This document shows, one piece after another, positions 1 through 7,062 of a stretch of 16,126 nt of DNA. Position numbers and translations under genes: made by a program. Source of the DNA: UBA2253 sp964646985 (GTDB lineage: Bacteria; Bacillota_I; Bacilli_A; ML615J-28; CAG-698); NCBI GenBank assembly GCA_964646985.1, contig CAZYFI010000026.1:1-16126 (forward strand), read 5' to 3'. Under the pieces are notes generated by a model that was not told the origin of the DNA, made no database searches, and saw nothing but the letters and a program-made list of their open reading frames with translations. Within the stretch, counting starts at the first letter, position 1. Every line of letters begins with the position of its first letter.

Positions 1-462
1 TCTTCCCGCATCTTCTTTCATCACATAGCCTTTTTGCTCAGTTAGTTTGTTTGCTTCCTCAAGGGAATAAAAAGAACCAATTGGTTTAGATGGTGAGGAA
101 AAAGCGGGATCATCACGACTGACGATTACTTGGGTGATAATGGTTGCTATTTGTTTCGCATGATTTAATGCTGTTAATTCCGTTTGTAAGGCATTTTGCA
201 AATGATAGCCGATATAACCTTGGCTCATGGCACCACATTCAGGAAAAGGCATTTCTGGCACATTCTTATTTGATTTTGCTGCGGTTTCAAAAGCCAAGTT
301 AATCATTCCCACTTGTGGCCCATTTCCGTGTGTCAAAATCACTTCATGACCTGATGCAATGATGGAAGCCAATGCTTTTGCAGTGTTTGTTACTAGGTTT
401 TTTTGTTCAAGAGGAGTATTGCCTAAGGCATTGCCACCGAGGGCAATCACTAAACGACTCAT
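1..462 (-). CDS. arcC: Carbamate kinase, N-terminal half (cut by window edge)
   Basis: Last step of the arginine deiminase pathway: carbamoyl phosphate + ADP gives ATP + carbamate, in the cytoplasm. The 154 visible residues show the amino-acid-kinase fold start with GGNALG (residues 9-14), HGNGPQVG (45-52) and the family-typical PECGAMSQGYIGY stretch (74-86), and end in a KEDAGR sequence (149-154). Full-length carbamate kinases are about 310 residues, so about half is present and the 3' end lies outside the window. The ATG (462-460) overlaps the TGA of the upstream carbamoyltransferase gene as ATGA, with an AGGA Shine-Dalgarno 8 bases upstream. This indicates translational coupling and a common arcABC transcript. 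Identification is secure. Confidence 0.96.
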   Translation of the reverse strand, partial: MSRLVIALGGNALGNTPLEQKNLVTNTAKALASIIASGHEVILTHGNGPQVGMINLAFETAAKSNKNVPEMPFPECGAMSQGYIGYHLQNALQTELTALNHAKQIATIITQVIVSRDDPAFSSPSKPIGSFYSLEEANKLTEQKGYVMKEDAGR

Positions 463-1454
463 TGTTTGATTCCTAGAGTCGCATACATCACTGCTTTAAT
501 CGTATGTAGGCGGTTTTCTGCTTCATCAAAAACGACGGATTGTTTGCTTTCAAAGACATCTTCCGTCACTTCAATTCCATTAAGATGATATTTTTGAAAC
601 ACTTCTTTTCCAATGGTTGTTTCTAAATTATGAAACGCTGGCAAGCAATGCATAAAAATGGCTTGTGGATGGGCATTTTTCATTAGCTTTGCATTCACTT
701 GATAAGGTAAGAGCATACGTATGCGTTCTTCCCAAACAGCTTCAGATTCTCCCATGGAAACCCAAACATCGGTATAAACAACATCGACATCTTTTGTTCC
801 TAAGATAACATCCTCTGTTAAAGTGATTTTTGCACCTGTTTGCTTACTTATTTCCTGGCATTTGTTGATTAACTCTTCACTTGGCCAAAGTTTCTTTGGC
901 GCAACAGCTCGGAAATCCATGCCCATTTTTGCAGCTCCAATCATTAATGAATTGCCCATGTTATATCTAGCATCACCTAAATAAGCCATTTTAACATTCT
1001 TTAAACTGCCTTTGTGCTCCAGTATTGTCATTAAGTCAGCTAATATTTGGGTTGGATGAAATGCATCCGTCAAACCATTCCATACAGGAACTTGGGAATA
1101 CTCGCTTAATATTTCTACCGTTTCTTGTTTGAAACCACGATATTCTATTCCATCATACATTCGGCCTAATACACGAGCAGTATCTTTTATACTCTCTTTT
1201 TTGCCCATTTGTGACCCTGTTGGCCCCAAATAAGTAACATTCATTCCTAAATCATAAGCGGCAACTTCAAATGCACAGCGGGTTCTAGTAGAATCTTTTT
1301 CAAAGATGATGGCAATATTTTTTCCTTTGAGGGGAAAAGAATATTGTCCTTGTTTTTTTTCTTGTTTTAATTGCTGCGATAATTGCAATAAATAATTCAT
1401 TTCTTCTGGTGAGTAATCAAGTAAAGTTAATAGACTTCGTCCTTTTAAGTTCAT
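459..1454 (-). CDS. arcB: Catabolic ornithine carbamoyltransferase
   Basis: In this context the enzyme acts on citrulline: citrulline + phosphate gives ornithine + carbamoyl phosphate. At 331 residues it has the usual family length. Visible motifs are the carbamoyl-phosphate loop STRTR (55-59), HPTQ (133-136), the ornithine-side SMGE (233-236) and HCLPA with the active-site Cys (269-273). It lies 26 bases downstream of arcA and overlaps arcC by four bases, so the operon order is arcA-arcB-arcC. The anabolic paralogue ArgF is similar in sequence; the catabolic assignment rests on the operon. The nearest Shine-Dalgarno-like sequence (AAGGA, complement of 1468-1472) is about 13 bases from the ATG, longer than usual, so either initiation is modest or the site is not optimal. 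Confidence 0.96.
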   Translation of the reverse strand: MNLKGRSLLTLLDYSPEEMNYLLQLSQQLKQEKKQGQYSFPLKGKNIAIIFEKDSTRTRCAFEVAAYDLGMNVTYLGPTGSQMGKKESIKDTARVLGRMYDGIEYRGFKQETVEILSEYSQVPVWNGLTDAFHPTQILADLMTILEHKGSLKNVKMAYLGDARYNMGNSLMIGAAKMGMDFRAVAPKKLWPSEELINKCQEISKQTGAKITLTEDVILGTKDVDVVYTDVWVSMGESEAVWEERIRMLLPYQVNAKLMKNAHPQAIFMHCLPAFHNLETTIGKEVFQKYHLNGIEVTEDVFESKQSVVFDEAENRLHTIKAVMYATLGIKQ

Positions 1455-1480
1455 GTTTTTATTGATTTCCTTTCTTCTTT

Positions 1481-2713
1481 TTATTTGATGTTATCACGGT
1501 AAAAAGGCATACTCATACAACGTGGGCCTCCACGTCCTCGGGATAGTTCACTAGAGGCTATGGTATTGATTTTGATTCCATGATGGGCAAGAATGCCATT
1601 GGTGATGTGATTGCGTTCATAAACGATGACTTCACCAGGAGCAATACACAAGGTATTTGCGCCATCATTCCATTGTTCGCGGTCTGATGAGACAGGATCT
1701 TCCCCACCACATGGAATTAAGGTGATGTCACGTTGTAAATAATGTTCTAATAGCGGTTCTAATTTCTTTTCGATTTGTTTCACAAGCAACTTATTGTGTT
1801 TGCTTTCATCTTTTGTAACTTCATATACTTTTATCATGTTTCTTAATTCATGGTGAATCGTAAATTTATCATAATCCACTTGTGTAAACGCTGTGTCTAA
1901 ATGCATAAACGATCGACTTTTGGGGATGTCGAAAGCGAGAATTGTTTCAAAAGAAGTTTTGTTGTGAAAGAAAAGATTCTTGGCTAATTTTTCGATAGCG
2001 GAAGGATGTGTTCTTTGACTCACTCCAACCGCCATTATTTTGTCATTGAGAATTAATATATCTCCTCCTTCAATAGAAGATAAGAGATTACGTCCATAAT
2101 ATTTATCGATGGAAGCATCTCCATAAATAGGATGGTATTTAAAAATAAAATCTCCATAGATTGTTTCTCGGCTTCTTGTTTGTGTATACATTTTACTAAT
2201 GGCTACTCCACTTCCTATCACAGAAAACGGGTCTCTTGTAAAATAAAGATTAGGCATGGGATCGGTCACAAACGGATAATCTTTGATATAGTCAGATAAA
2301 GTACGTTTTGTAAAGTTAGGGACTTCGGACTTTCGAATTCCTGCCATTGTTTTTTCAACCATGGCGATTGTGGATCGAAATGAGTGCAAGTAATCTGTCA
2401 ATACTTGAGCAAGTGTTTCACTGGTGACATTTGCTTCAATAATAAATTGTTTGATAAACAAATCACGCACTTCTAAACTAGTATCAATTGCTTGGGCAAC
2501 CAATTCTGATAAGTACAATACTTCAACGCCTTTGTTTTTTAGAAGTTGGGCAAAATGATTGTGCTCGGCAATGGCCATATCTAGCCAAGGAATATCATCA
2601 AAAAGTAATTGTTCAAGAAATTTCGGGGTTAAATTATCAAGCTCACTACCTGGGCGATGAACAAGGACTTTTTTTAACTTGCCTATCTCTGATTTTACAT
2701 TTAATAATTTCAT
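1481..2713 (-). CDS. arcA: Arginine deiminase
   Basis: Hydrolyses L-arginine to L-citrulline and ammonia, the entry step of the arginine deiminase pathway. It is full length for the family (410 residues). Visible signatures of the guanidino-modifying fold are FTRDPF (158-163), IEGGD (214-218), HLDTAF with the catalytic His (271-276), and GRGGPRC with the nucleophilic Cys399 near the C-terminus. It is the first gene of the minus-strand arc operon. The start has an AAAGGA Shine-Dalgarno about 8 bases upstream. A TGTTATAAT promoter and a cre-like site lie just upstream (2750-2772), so expression is probably repressed by preferred sugars, as known for arc operons of several lactic acid bacteria. 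Nothing in the protein looks degraded. Confidence 0.97.
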   Translation of the reverse strand: MKLLNVKSEIGKLKKVLVHRPGSELDNLTPKFLEQLLFDDIPWLDMAIAEHNHFAQLLKNKGVEVLYLSELVAQAIDTSLEVRDLFIKQFIIEANVTSETLAQVLTDYLHSFRSTIAMVEKTMAGIRKSEVPNFTKRTLSDYIKDYPFVTDPMPNLYFTRDPFSVIGSGVAISKMYTQTRSRETIYGDFIFKYHPIYGDASIDKYYGRNLLSSIEGGDILILNDKIMAVGVSQRTHPSAIEKLAKNLFFHNKTSFETILAFDIPKSRSFMHLDTAFTQVDYDKFTIHHELRNMIKVYEVTKDESKHNKLLVKQIEKKLEPLLEHYLQRDITLIPCGGEDPVSSDREQWNDGANTLCIAPGEVIVYERNHITNGILAHHGIKINTIASSELSRGRGGPRCMSMPFYRDNIK

Positions 2714-2749
2714 GTTATCGTCCTTTCTTTTAAGACTTTTGTCTTTCTT

Positions 2750-2758
2750 ATTATAACA
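2750..2758 (-). promoter_or_regulatory. Extended -10 promoter of the arc operon
   Basis: Read on the minus strand the sequence is TGTTATAAT, a perfect extended -10 (TGnTATAAT), 37 bases upstream of the arcA ATG. No good -35 hexamer sits 17 bases further upstream, as is common for extended -10 promoters. The predicted transcription start is near 2743. Confidence 0.7.
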
Positions 2759-2772
2759 TAAAAACGCTTTCT
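2759..2772. promoter_or_regulatory. cre-like CcpA operator in the arc promoter
   Basis: TAAAAACGCTTTCT matches the cre consensus TGWAARCGYTWWCA at 12 of 14 positions, including the central CG with flanking A and T tracts. It fills the spacer immediately upstream of the arcA -10 box, where a bound CcpA dimer would occlude RNA polymerase. The match is visible in the sequence; regulation by CcpA is inference. Confidence 0.55.
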
Positions 2773-2781
2773 AAGAAACAG

Positions 2782-2801
2782 GAAAATGACATTTCATTTT
2801 C
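2782..2801. repeat. Inverted repeat between divergent arcA and OsmC-like promoters
   Basis: GAAAATGA (2782-2789) and TCATTTTC (2794-2801) form a perfect 8-base inverted repeat with a 4-base spacer. It lies upstream of both divergent promoters, centred about 48 bases before the predicted arc transcription start. It has no following T-run on either strand, so it looks more like a protein-binding operator than a terminator. It resembles neither a Crp/Fnr half-site pair nor a clear ARG box, and the binding protein is unknown. Confidence 0.4.
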
Positions 2802-2839
2802 AGTGTTTGTGCAAAAAGAAGTTGTTTTTTCTGAAATTA

Positions 2840-2848
2840 TGGTATAAT
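2840..2848 (+). promoter_or_regulatory. Extended -10 promoter of the OsmC-like gene
   Basis: TGGTATAAT is a perfect TGnTATAAT element. A TTGTTT sequence at 2822-2827 could be a weak -35 with a short 15-base spacer. The gene's AGGAGG Shine-Dalgarno follows at 2863-2868. Confidence 0.65.
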
Positions 2849-2873
2849 TGTTTTATAGAAATAGGAGGATATG

Positions 2874-3269
2874 ATGGCAGCAGATGTGATTAAAATGGAT
2901 TTTGAAAATACGTATGTGGGAACAATGAGCGCTCCAAAAGGACAAATCAAAATCGGTTCTCAAGAAGGAGGATTTCGTCCTTATAATTTATTGTTTGGAG
3001 CATTGGGCGCATGTTTTTATGCTACCTTTTTATCAATTGTAGAAAAAAAGCGATTAACTTTTGAGAAAGCAACAGTGGAAATTTCTGGAAGGCATCGCGA
3101 TGCCCAAATTGCAACACTGGAATATGTGCAAATAAAAATTACCATCTATAAACCAAGTGATGAAAAACAGTTTACACGAAGTGTAGAATTAGGTGCAAAA
3201 TATTGCTCTATCCACGAAACCATCAGCCAAGTTGCTCAGATAGAAGAAGTAGTTGAATTTGTTTATTAA
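2874..3269 (+). CDS. OsmC/Ohr family protein
   Basis: OsmC/Ohr proteins are cytoplasmic dimers that reduce organic hydroperoxides with two cysteines, using dithiol donors. This protein (131 residues, close to the family's usual 130-140) keeps both: Cys47 in the LGACFYATF helix and Cys111 in AKYCSIHETI. It lacks the extra features of a clear Ohr or OsmC subtype, so it is best called a YhfA-like or general OsmC family member. An ATG at 2871 would leave only 2 bases after the AGGAGG (2863-2868); the ATG at 2874 leaves 5 and is preferred. It is transcribed divergently from arcA from its own extended -10 promoter. The substrate cannot be read from the sequence. Confidence 0.9.
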   Translation: MAADVIKMDFENTYVGTMSAPKGQIKIGSQEGGFRPYNLLFGALGACFYATFLSIVEKKRLTFEKATVEISGRHRDAQIATLEYVQIKITIYKPSDEKQFTRSVELGAKYCSIHETISQVAQIEEVVEFVY

Positions 3270-3296
3270 GATAATGTTTTCATCTAGTCGAAACAC

Positions 3297-3324
3297 TTGA
3301 ATAAAATATAGAATGTGGTATAAT
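3297..3324 (+). promoter_or_regulatory. Promoter of the DUF2179 membrane protein gene
   Basis: TTGAAT at 3297-3302 (-35, 4 of 6) is followed after 16 bases by TATAAT at 3319-3324, preceded by TGG to make an extended -10. A second TATAAT at 3343-3348 lies too close to the start codon to serve this gene. No terminator is visible after the OsmC-like gene, so some read-through into this gene is possible. Confidence 0.7.
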
Positions 3325-3350
3325 AACATATTGAAATGAAGGTATAATAA

Positions 3351-3929
3351 ATGTGGGATAGCATATTTGGTTCTTTAAATGATCAACCAGTTTTAAAATT
3401 AATTCTAGAGTGTCTTTTGATCTTTTTCGCAAGAATTATTGAAGTCTCAATGGGAACATTGCGAATCATCTTAATTAACAAAGGGTACCGAAAACCTGGA
3501 GTTGTTCTTGCTTTTTTTGAAGTATTAATGTGGATTTTTGTTGCTTCCCAAGTGATTGCTGGTATCAACGAAGAACCAATCAAAGCCATTGTTTACAGCT
3601 TTGGATTTGCATCAGGTGTATACGTTGGCTCTCGTATAGAAAATTACTTGGCTTTTGGAAAAGTTTTAATCCAAGTAATAACCGATACACGCATGGGAAC
3701 AATCATCACTGATGTGATGCGTGCAGATGGGTTGGGTGTAACAACCATCAAAGGCACGGGAAAAGATGCCGAAAAAACTGTGATTATGATTTATGCCAAT
3801 CGCAAAGGCAAAGACATGATTGTGAAAAAAATCCATGAAATTGATGAACACGCAATGATTGTCACCAATGAGGTTTCTACAATGGGCGGTTATTTCTCTG
3901 GGTATGGATGGAGAAGATTCACTAAATAA
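3351..3929 (+). CDS. UPF0316 / DUF2179 (DUF5698) membrane protein
   Basis: The 192-residue protein fits the UPF0316 family (Bacillus YebE type): an N-terminal membrane domain (DUF5698) and a soluble C-terminal DUF2179 domain. Hydrophobic segments are visible at about residues 15-35, 46-70 and 77-95, with basic residues between the first two (KGYRKPG). The rest (about 105-192) is a soluble alpha/beta region. The family has no established biochemical function; DUF2179 resembles small ligand-binding domains, but this is only a suggestion. The start has a GAAGG Shine-Dalgarno 8 bases upstream (3338-3342). The gene stands alone between its own promoter and a terminator at 3938-3962. Confidence 0.88.
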   Translation: MWDSIFGSLNDQPVLKLILECLLIFFARIIEVSMGTLRIILINKGYRKPGVVLAFFEVLMWIFVASQVIAGINEEPIKAIVYSFGFASGVYVGSRIENYLAFGKVLIQVITDTRMGTIITDVMRADGLGVTTIKGTGKDAEKTVIMIYANRKGKDMIVKKIHEIDEHAMIVTNEVSTMGGYFSGYGWRRFTK

Positions 3930-3937
3930 CACTTTTT

Positions 3938-3962
3938 AACCTGCATGATTGCAGGTTTTTAT
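3938..3962 (+). terminator. Rho-independent terminator after the DUF2179 gene
   Basis: AACCTGCA / TGCAGGTT form a perfect 8-base stem with a TGAT loop, followed by a short T-run. It starts 9 bases after the stop codon at 3929. Confidence 0.85.
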
Positions 3963-3997
3963 TTATTATTGTAAAATAACATGATAGGAGAATTGTG

Positions 3998-4819
3998 ATG
4001 TTAGAAATTGCAGAAACGTATCATTTATCCAAACAAATCAATCAGTTTTTAGTAGGAAAACAAGTAAAAAGTGTGATTGCCAACAAATCAAGCCATAAAT
4101 TTGCTTGGTTGAATCAGAACCTCGATGATTATAATCGGTTAGTTGGGAATAAAGTGAATAAGGGAAGTTATCATGGCGCATATGTAGAAATACAAATAGG
4201 CAATGATTTGTTAACTTTCTCTGATGGAGTCAATTTGCGGTTGCTGAAGGAAAATGAAGCAGAGCCAGAAAAACATCAATTAAGCATTACTTTCACAGAT
4301 AATATGAAGCTAGTAGCTCAAGTTCAAATGTATGGATTTTTGTTTTTATTAATGAATGGATTTAGTGATAACCCCTATTACTTGATGGCAATAAATAAGC
4401 CAGGTTTGCTTACTGATGAGTTTTCTGAAGCATATTTTCTTGATTTGGTAACTCAATATAAAGAAACCAAACTTTCTTTGAAGGCGTTTTTAGCAACCGA
4501 ACAGCGAATTCCAGGGGTTGGGAATGGCACCATTCAAGATGTCTTATTTTTAGCAAGACTACATCCAAAAAGAAAATTATCAACTCTCACACAAGAAGAA
4601 ATACTGATACTTTATCATTCCTTAAAGACAACTGTGTTTGAAATGGCAAACAAGGGAGGAAGAAATACTGAAATCGATTTGTTGGGTAATCAAGGGGGTT
4701 ATCAAACATTAATGAGTAATAAGACCATCGATAAACCATGTATTATTTGTAACGGTAAGATTGTGAAAGAAGCCTATCTTGGGGGAAGTGTTTACTACTG
4801 TCCAGTGTGTCAAAAATAG
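3998..4819 (+). CDS. Fpg/Nei-family DNA glycosylase homologue lacking the N-terminal proline
   Basis: 273 residues with the layout of formamidopyrimidine-DNA glycosylase / endonuclease VIII: a beta-sandwich N-domain (about 1-125), a helix-two-turn-helix with RIPGVGNGTIQDVLFLARLHP (170-190), and a C-terminal zinc finger (Cys248, Cys251, Cys268, Cys271). Classical Fpg and Nei begin MPELPE or MPEGPE, where Pro2 becomes the Schiff-base nucleophile. Here the start reads MLEIAE, with Leu2 and Ala5 replacing both prolines while Glu3 and Glu6 remain. The ATG at 3998 is fixed by AGGAG seven bases upstream (3986-3990); a GTG at 3995 would only add one residue. It may use another nucleophile, or bind lesions without lyase activity. 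A weak promoter (TAAAAT at 3972-3977) is possible just after the preceding terminator. Confidence 0.85.
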   Translation: MLEIAETYHLSKQINQFLVGKQVKSVIANKSSHKFAWLNQNLDDYNRLVGNKVNKGSYHGAYVEIQIGNDLLTFSDGVNLRLLKENEAEPEKHQLSITFTDNMKLVAQVQMYGFLFLLMNGFSDNPYYLMAINKPGLLTDEFSEAYFLDLVTQYKETKLSLKAFLATEQRIPGVGNGTIQDVLFLARLHPKRKLSTLTQEEILILYHSLKTTVFEMANKGGRNTEIDLLGNQGGYQTLMSNKTIDKPCIICNGKIVKEAYLGGSVYYCPVCQK

Positions 4820-4844
4820 CACCTATTTTGGTGCTATTTTGTTT
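4813..4844 (+). terminator. Rho-independent terminator overlapping the glycosylase stop codon
   Basis: An 11-base stem (4813-4823 pairing with 4830-4840, core TAGCACC/GGTGCTA) with a 6-base loop and a downstream T-rich run. The TAG stop codon (4817-4819) lies inside the left arm. Confidence 0.9.
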
Positions 4845-4882
4845 GAAAAGGTAAAATGTATCTTTATAAGATGAACTCAATA

Positions 4883-4891
4883 TGTTATAAT
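4883..4891 (+). promoter_or_regulatory. Extended -10 promoter of the putative proline-oxidation operon
   Basis: TGTTATAAT, a perfect TGnTATAAT, 28 bases upstream of the GTG start of the first gene. The predicted start of transcription is near 4898, leaving a leader of only about 20 bases. There is no convincing -35 hexamer and no cre-like box here. Confidence 0.65.
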
Positions 4892-4919
4892 ATTTATGAA
4901 AAAATGAGGTGTACTGACT

Positions 4920-5228
4920 GTGAGAATTAAAAACCATCCAATTCTCGATTTTCCTGAAACCAAGAAAATCACCTTTACTTATAATGGAATCCTTGTTGAT
5001 GGCTATGAAGGCGATACCATTGCTTCCGCCCTTCATGCTTTGGGAATCAAAAAATTAAGTGAGAGTATTCATCATCATCGCCCAAGAGGCTTTTATTGTG
5101 CTATTGGGAATTGTTCATCTTGTCAAATGACGGTTGATGGCGTTCCTAATGTGAAAACTTGTATCACATTATTAAAACCCGGTATGATTGTAACATCACA
5201 AAGTAATCGAGGTGAACTCCATGATTAA
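4920..5228 (+). CDS. Small [2Fe-2S] subunit of a proline/amino-acid dehydrogenase-like complex
   Basis: A 102-residue plant-type ferredoxin-like protein. Cys60, Cys65, Cys68 and Cys81 (C-x4-C-x2-C-x12-C) match the [2Fe-2S] domain found at the N-terminus of heterotetrameric sarcosine oxidase alpha and as the separate HcnA subunit. It probably passes electrons between the flavoprotein subunits encoded next to it. Start: GTG at 4920 with GAGGTG eight bases upstream (4906-4911); no better ATG is in frame. It is the first gene of the operon and overlaps the next by 8 bases. Substrate specificity is not encoded here; the proline link comes from the P5C dehydrogenase gene downstream. Confidence 0.88.
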   Translation: MRIKNHPILDFPETKKITFTYNGILVDGYEGDTIASALHALGIKKLSESIHHHRPRGFYCAIGNCSSCQMTVDGVPNVKTCITLLKPGMIVTSQSNRGELHD

Positions 5229-6315
5229 TCGTGATTTGGTCATTATTGGTGGAGGACCTGCTGGACTCTGTGCTGCCAAAATAGCTGCGGAAGCCTCACA
5301 AAAAGTGTTAATTATCGATCGTAATCCTCGTTTGGGAGGGCAACTAATCAAACAAACACACATGTTCTTTGGTTCAGAAAAGCAATATGCAAAAACAAGA
5401 GGGCTTGATATTGCAAAAAAACTGATTGCTGATTTAGAGCAATATGGTGATCTTATAGAAATTTGGACTGATGCAACTGTAGTAGGTTTATATGATGATT
5501 ATGTTATTTCTGTTTCGCAATATGATAAATATATTAAATTAAAAGCAAAAGCCATCATTGTAGCTACGGGAGCCAGCGAAAAAGTTCTCGCTTTTGAGAA
5601 CAATGATCTTCCAGGAATTTATGGGGCTGGAGCTGTCCAAACATTGATGAATGTTTATGGGGTTAAGCCAGGACAAAAAGTGATTATGGTTGGAAGCGGC
5701 AATATTGGATTAATTGTCACTTATCAATTACTTCAAGCCAATGTAAAAGTGCTTGCTGTGTTAGAAGCTTCTCCAAATATTGGCGGATATAAAGTTCATG
5801 CCTCAAAAATAAGACGTTTGGGTGTCGAAATTTTAACTTCACGGACCATTAAAAAAGCAATTGGCAAAGAGTCTGTTGAAAAAGTTGTGACTGTAGGGTT
5901 AGATGAAAAGTGGCAAGAAATTCCAAATAGTGAAAGAGAATTTGATGTAGATGCAGTTTGCATTGCTGTGGGACTGACTCCATTGACAAATATTTTAGGA
6001 ATGTTGTCTGTGAAAATGAAATATATCAGTGAATTGGGCGGTTTGGTTCCGATTACAAACGAAGAACATGAAACAAGTGTAAAGCATATTTTTGTTTGTG
6101 GTGATGCATCTGGAATTGAAGAAGCAAGTAGCGCGATCGTTGAGGGAACACTTGCAGGTCTTTTCGCATGTAAAAAGTGTGGAAATCCTCATCCAAAACA
6201 CGAAGCCTTGCTTTCTGAATACAAAAAGCAATTGTTTGTTTTACGAGATGGACCTTTTGGCGCAAAGATACGAGCAGGGTTAGCCAAGCTAGGAGATTGT
6301 GAAGATGTTAAATAA
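5221..6315 (+). CDS. FAD/NAD-type flavoprotein subunit (HcnB / SoxA-like)
   Basis: 364-residue pyridine nucleotide-disulfide oxidoreductase fold. The FAD Rossmann motif GGGPAG is at 10-15, an ATGASEK motif at 115-121, a second dinucleotide motif GSGNIG at 158-163, and the FAD-closing VCGDASG at 292-298. It resembles HcnB, the middle part of sarcosine oxidase alpha, and the alpha subunit of archaeal dye-linked proline dehydrogenases. In HcnB-like relatives a BFD-type [2Fe-2S] domain is fused at the C-terminus; here that domain is a separate gene (6781-7062). An upstream GTG (5212) is in frame, but the ATG at 5221 has GAGGTG six bases before it and is preferred. It overlaps the preceding gene by 8 bases. 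Confidence 0.88.
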   Translation: MINRDLVIIGGGPAGLCAAKIAAEASQKVLIIDRNPRLGGQLIKQTHMFFGSEKQYAKTRGLDIAKKLIADLEQYGDLIEIWTDATVVGLYDDYVISVSQYDKYIKLKAKAIIVATGASEKVLAFENNDLPGIYGAGAVQTLMNVYGVKPGQKVIMVGSGNIGLIVTYQLLQANVKVLAVLEASPNIGGYKVHASKIRRLGVEILTSRTIKKAIGKESVEKVVTVGLDEKWQEIPNSEREFDVDAVCIAVGLTPLTNILGMLSVKMKYISELGGLVPITNEEHETSVKHIFVCGDASGIEEASSAIVEGTLAGLFACKKCGNPHPKHEALLSEYKKQLFVLRDGPFGAKIRAGLAKLGDCEDVK

Positions 6316-6784
6316 AGATGGTATTCCAACGATTGAACAAATAAAGAGTTGTTTTCCTAGTGAATCACTCCTAGTAAAGCCCAAAGTCATTATTGAATGC
6401 TATGAAGAGATTCCCTGTAATCCTTGTAGCACAAGTTGTCCTTTTCATGCGATTACAATAGGAGATAATATCAATGCAAGACCAAAAGTTGACTTTGAAA
6501 AATGTACAGGTTGTGGTGTATGCGTTTATAGTTGTCCTGGATTAGCAATTTCTGTTGCTCAATTAGTTGGCAATAAAGCAAAGTTCAAAATATCCTATGA
6601 GTTTTTGCCCTATCCAAAAATAGGCGAACTGTGGACAGCAATGAATCGTGCTGGTGAAGAAATAGGAAATGCTTTGATTGAAAAAGTCGTTTTAAATAAA
6701 GTGCAAGACAAAACAGCTCTAGTCTATGTGGAAACAAATCGTTCATTATTATATGATTTTATAACAATTGGGAAAAAAATATGA
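6305..6784 (+). CDS. 2x[4Fe-4S] ferredoxin-like subunit
   Basis: 159 residues. A regular cluster motif C67-x2-C70-x2-C73-x3-C77-P is preceded by an altered first motif, C32-x5-C38-x2-C41-x3-C45-P, so two [4Fe-4S] clusters are likely, the first with unusual spacing. The C-terminal half (about 85-159) has no cysteine and is not a standard ferredoxin extension. Its place between two flavoprotein genes suggests it carries electrons out of the complex to a soluble or membrane acceptor, which is inference. The ATG at 6305 has AGGAG nine bases upstream (6291-6295) and overlaps the previous gene by 11 bases; the in-frame GTG at 6299 is too close to the Shine-Dalgarno. Confidence 0.85.
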   Translation: MLNKDGIPTIEQIKSCFPSESLLVKPKVIIECYEEIPCNPCSTSCPFHAITIGDNINARPKVDFEKCTGCGVCVYSCPGLAISVAQLVGNKAKFKISYEFLPYPKIGELWTAMNRAGEEIGNALIEKVVLNKVQDKTALVYVETNRSLLYDFITIGKKI

Positions 6785-7062
6785 ACAAAAAAGATATCAT
6801 TATTTGTCGATGTGAAGATGTTACATTGGAAGATTTAGAACACTTGTTTGATTTGGGTTATACAGATATAGAAGAAATCAAACGGCTTTTACGTGTTGGA
6901 ATGGGTCCATGTCAAGGAAACACTTGTGGGCAAATCATTCAGCGTGAATTAAGCAAATACTTAAAAAAGCCACTTGAAGAAGTTACTACATCAAAAGTGA
7001 GACCTCTATCCACGGGTGTAAAATTAAAATCAATTTATGAAGGTCGCGAACATGAAAGCTAA
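6781..7062 (+). CDS. BFD-type [2Fe-2S] subunit
   Basis: 93 residues with Cys9-x-Cys11 and Cys44-x4-Cys49 in MGPCQGNTCG, the bacterioferritin-associated-ferredoxin (Fer2_BFD) cluster pattern. The C-terminal RPLSTGVKL stretch resembles the tail that follows this domain when it is fused to HcnB- or SoxA-like flavoproteins. It is probably a domain of that flavoprotein living as its own subunit; archaeal proline dehydrogenase complexes also carry a small separate iron-sulfur subunit. The start and the preceding stop share ATGA, and no strong Shine-Dalgarno is visible, so it is probably made by translational coupling. Confidence 0.85.
   Translation: MNKKDIIICRCEDVTLEDLEHLFDLGYTDIEEIKRLLRVGMGPCQGNTCGQIIQRELSKYLKKPLEEVTTSKVRPLSTGVKLKSIYEGREHES

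Noticed and set aside
3275..3295. Hairpin TGTTTTC...CGAAACA as a terminator after the OsmC-like gene
   Set aside because: It has only five good pairs plus a wobble, with a long loop and no T-run.
3666..3932. 88-codon minus-strand open frame opposite the DUF2179 gene
   Set aside because: It is a shadow frame of a clear membrane protein gene and has no recognisable domain.
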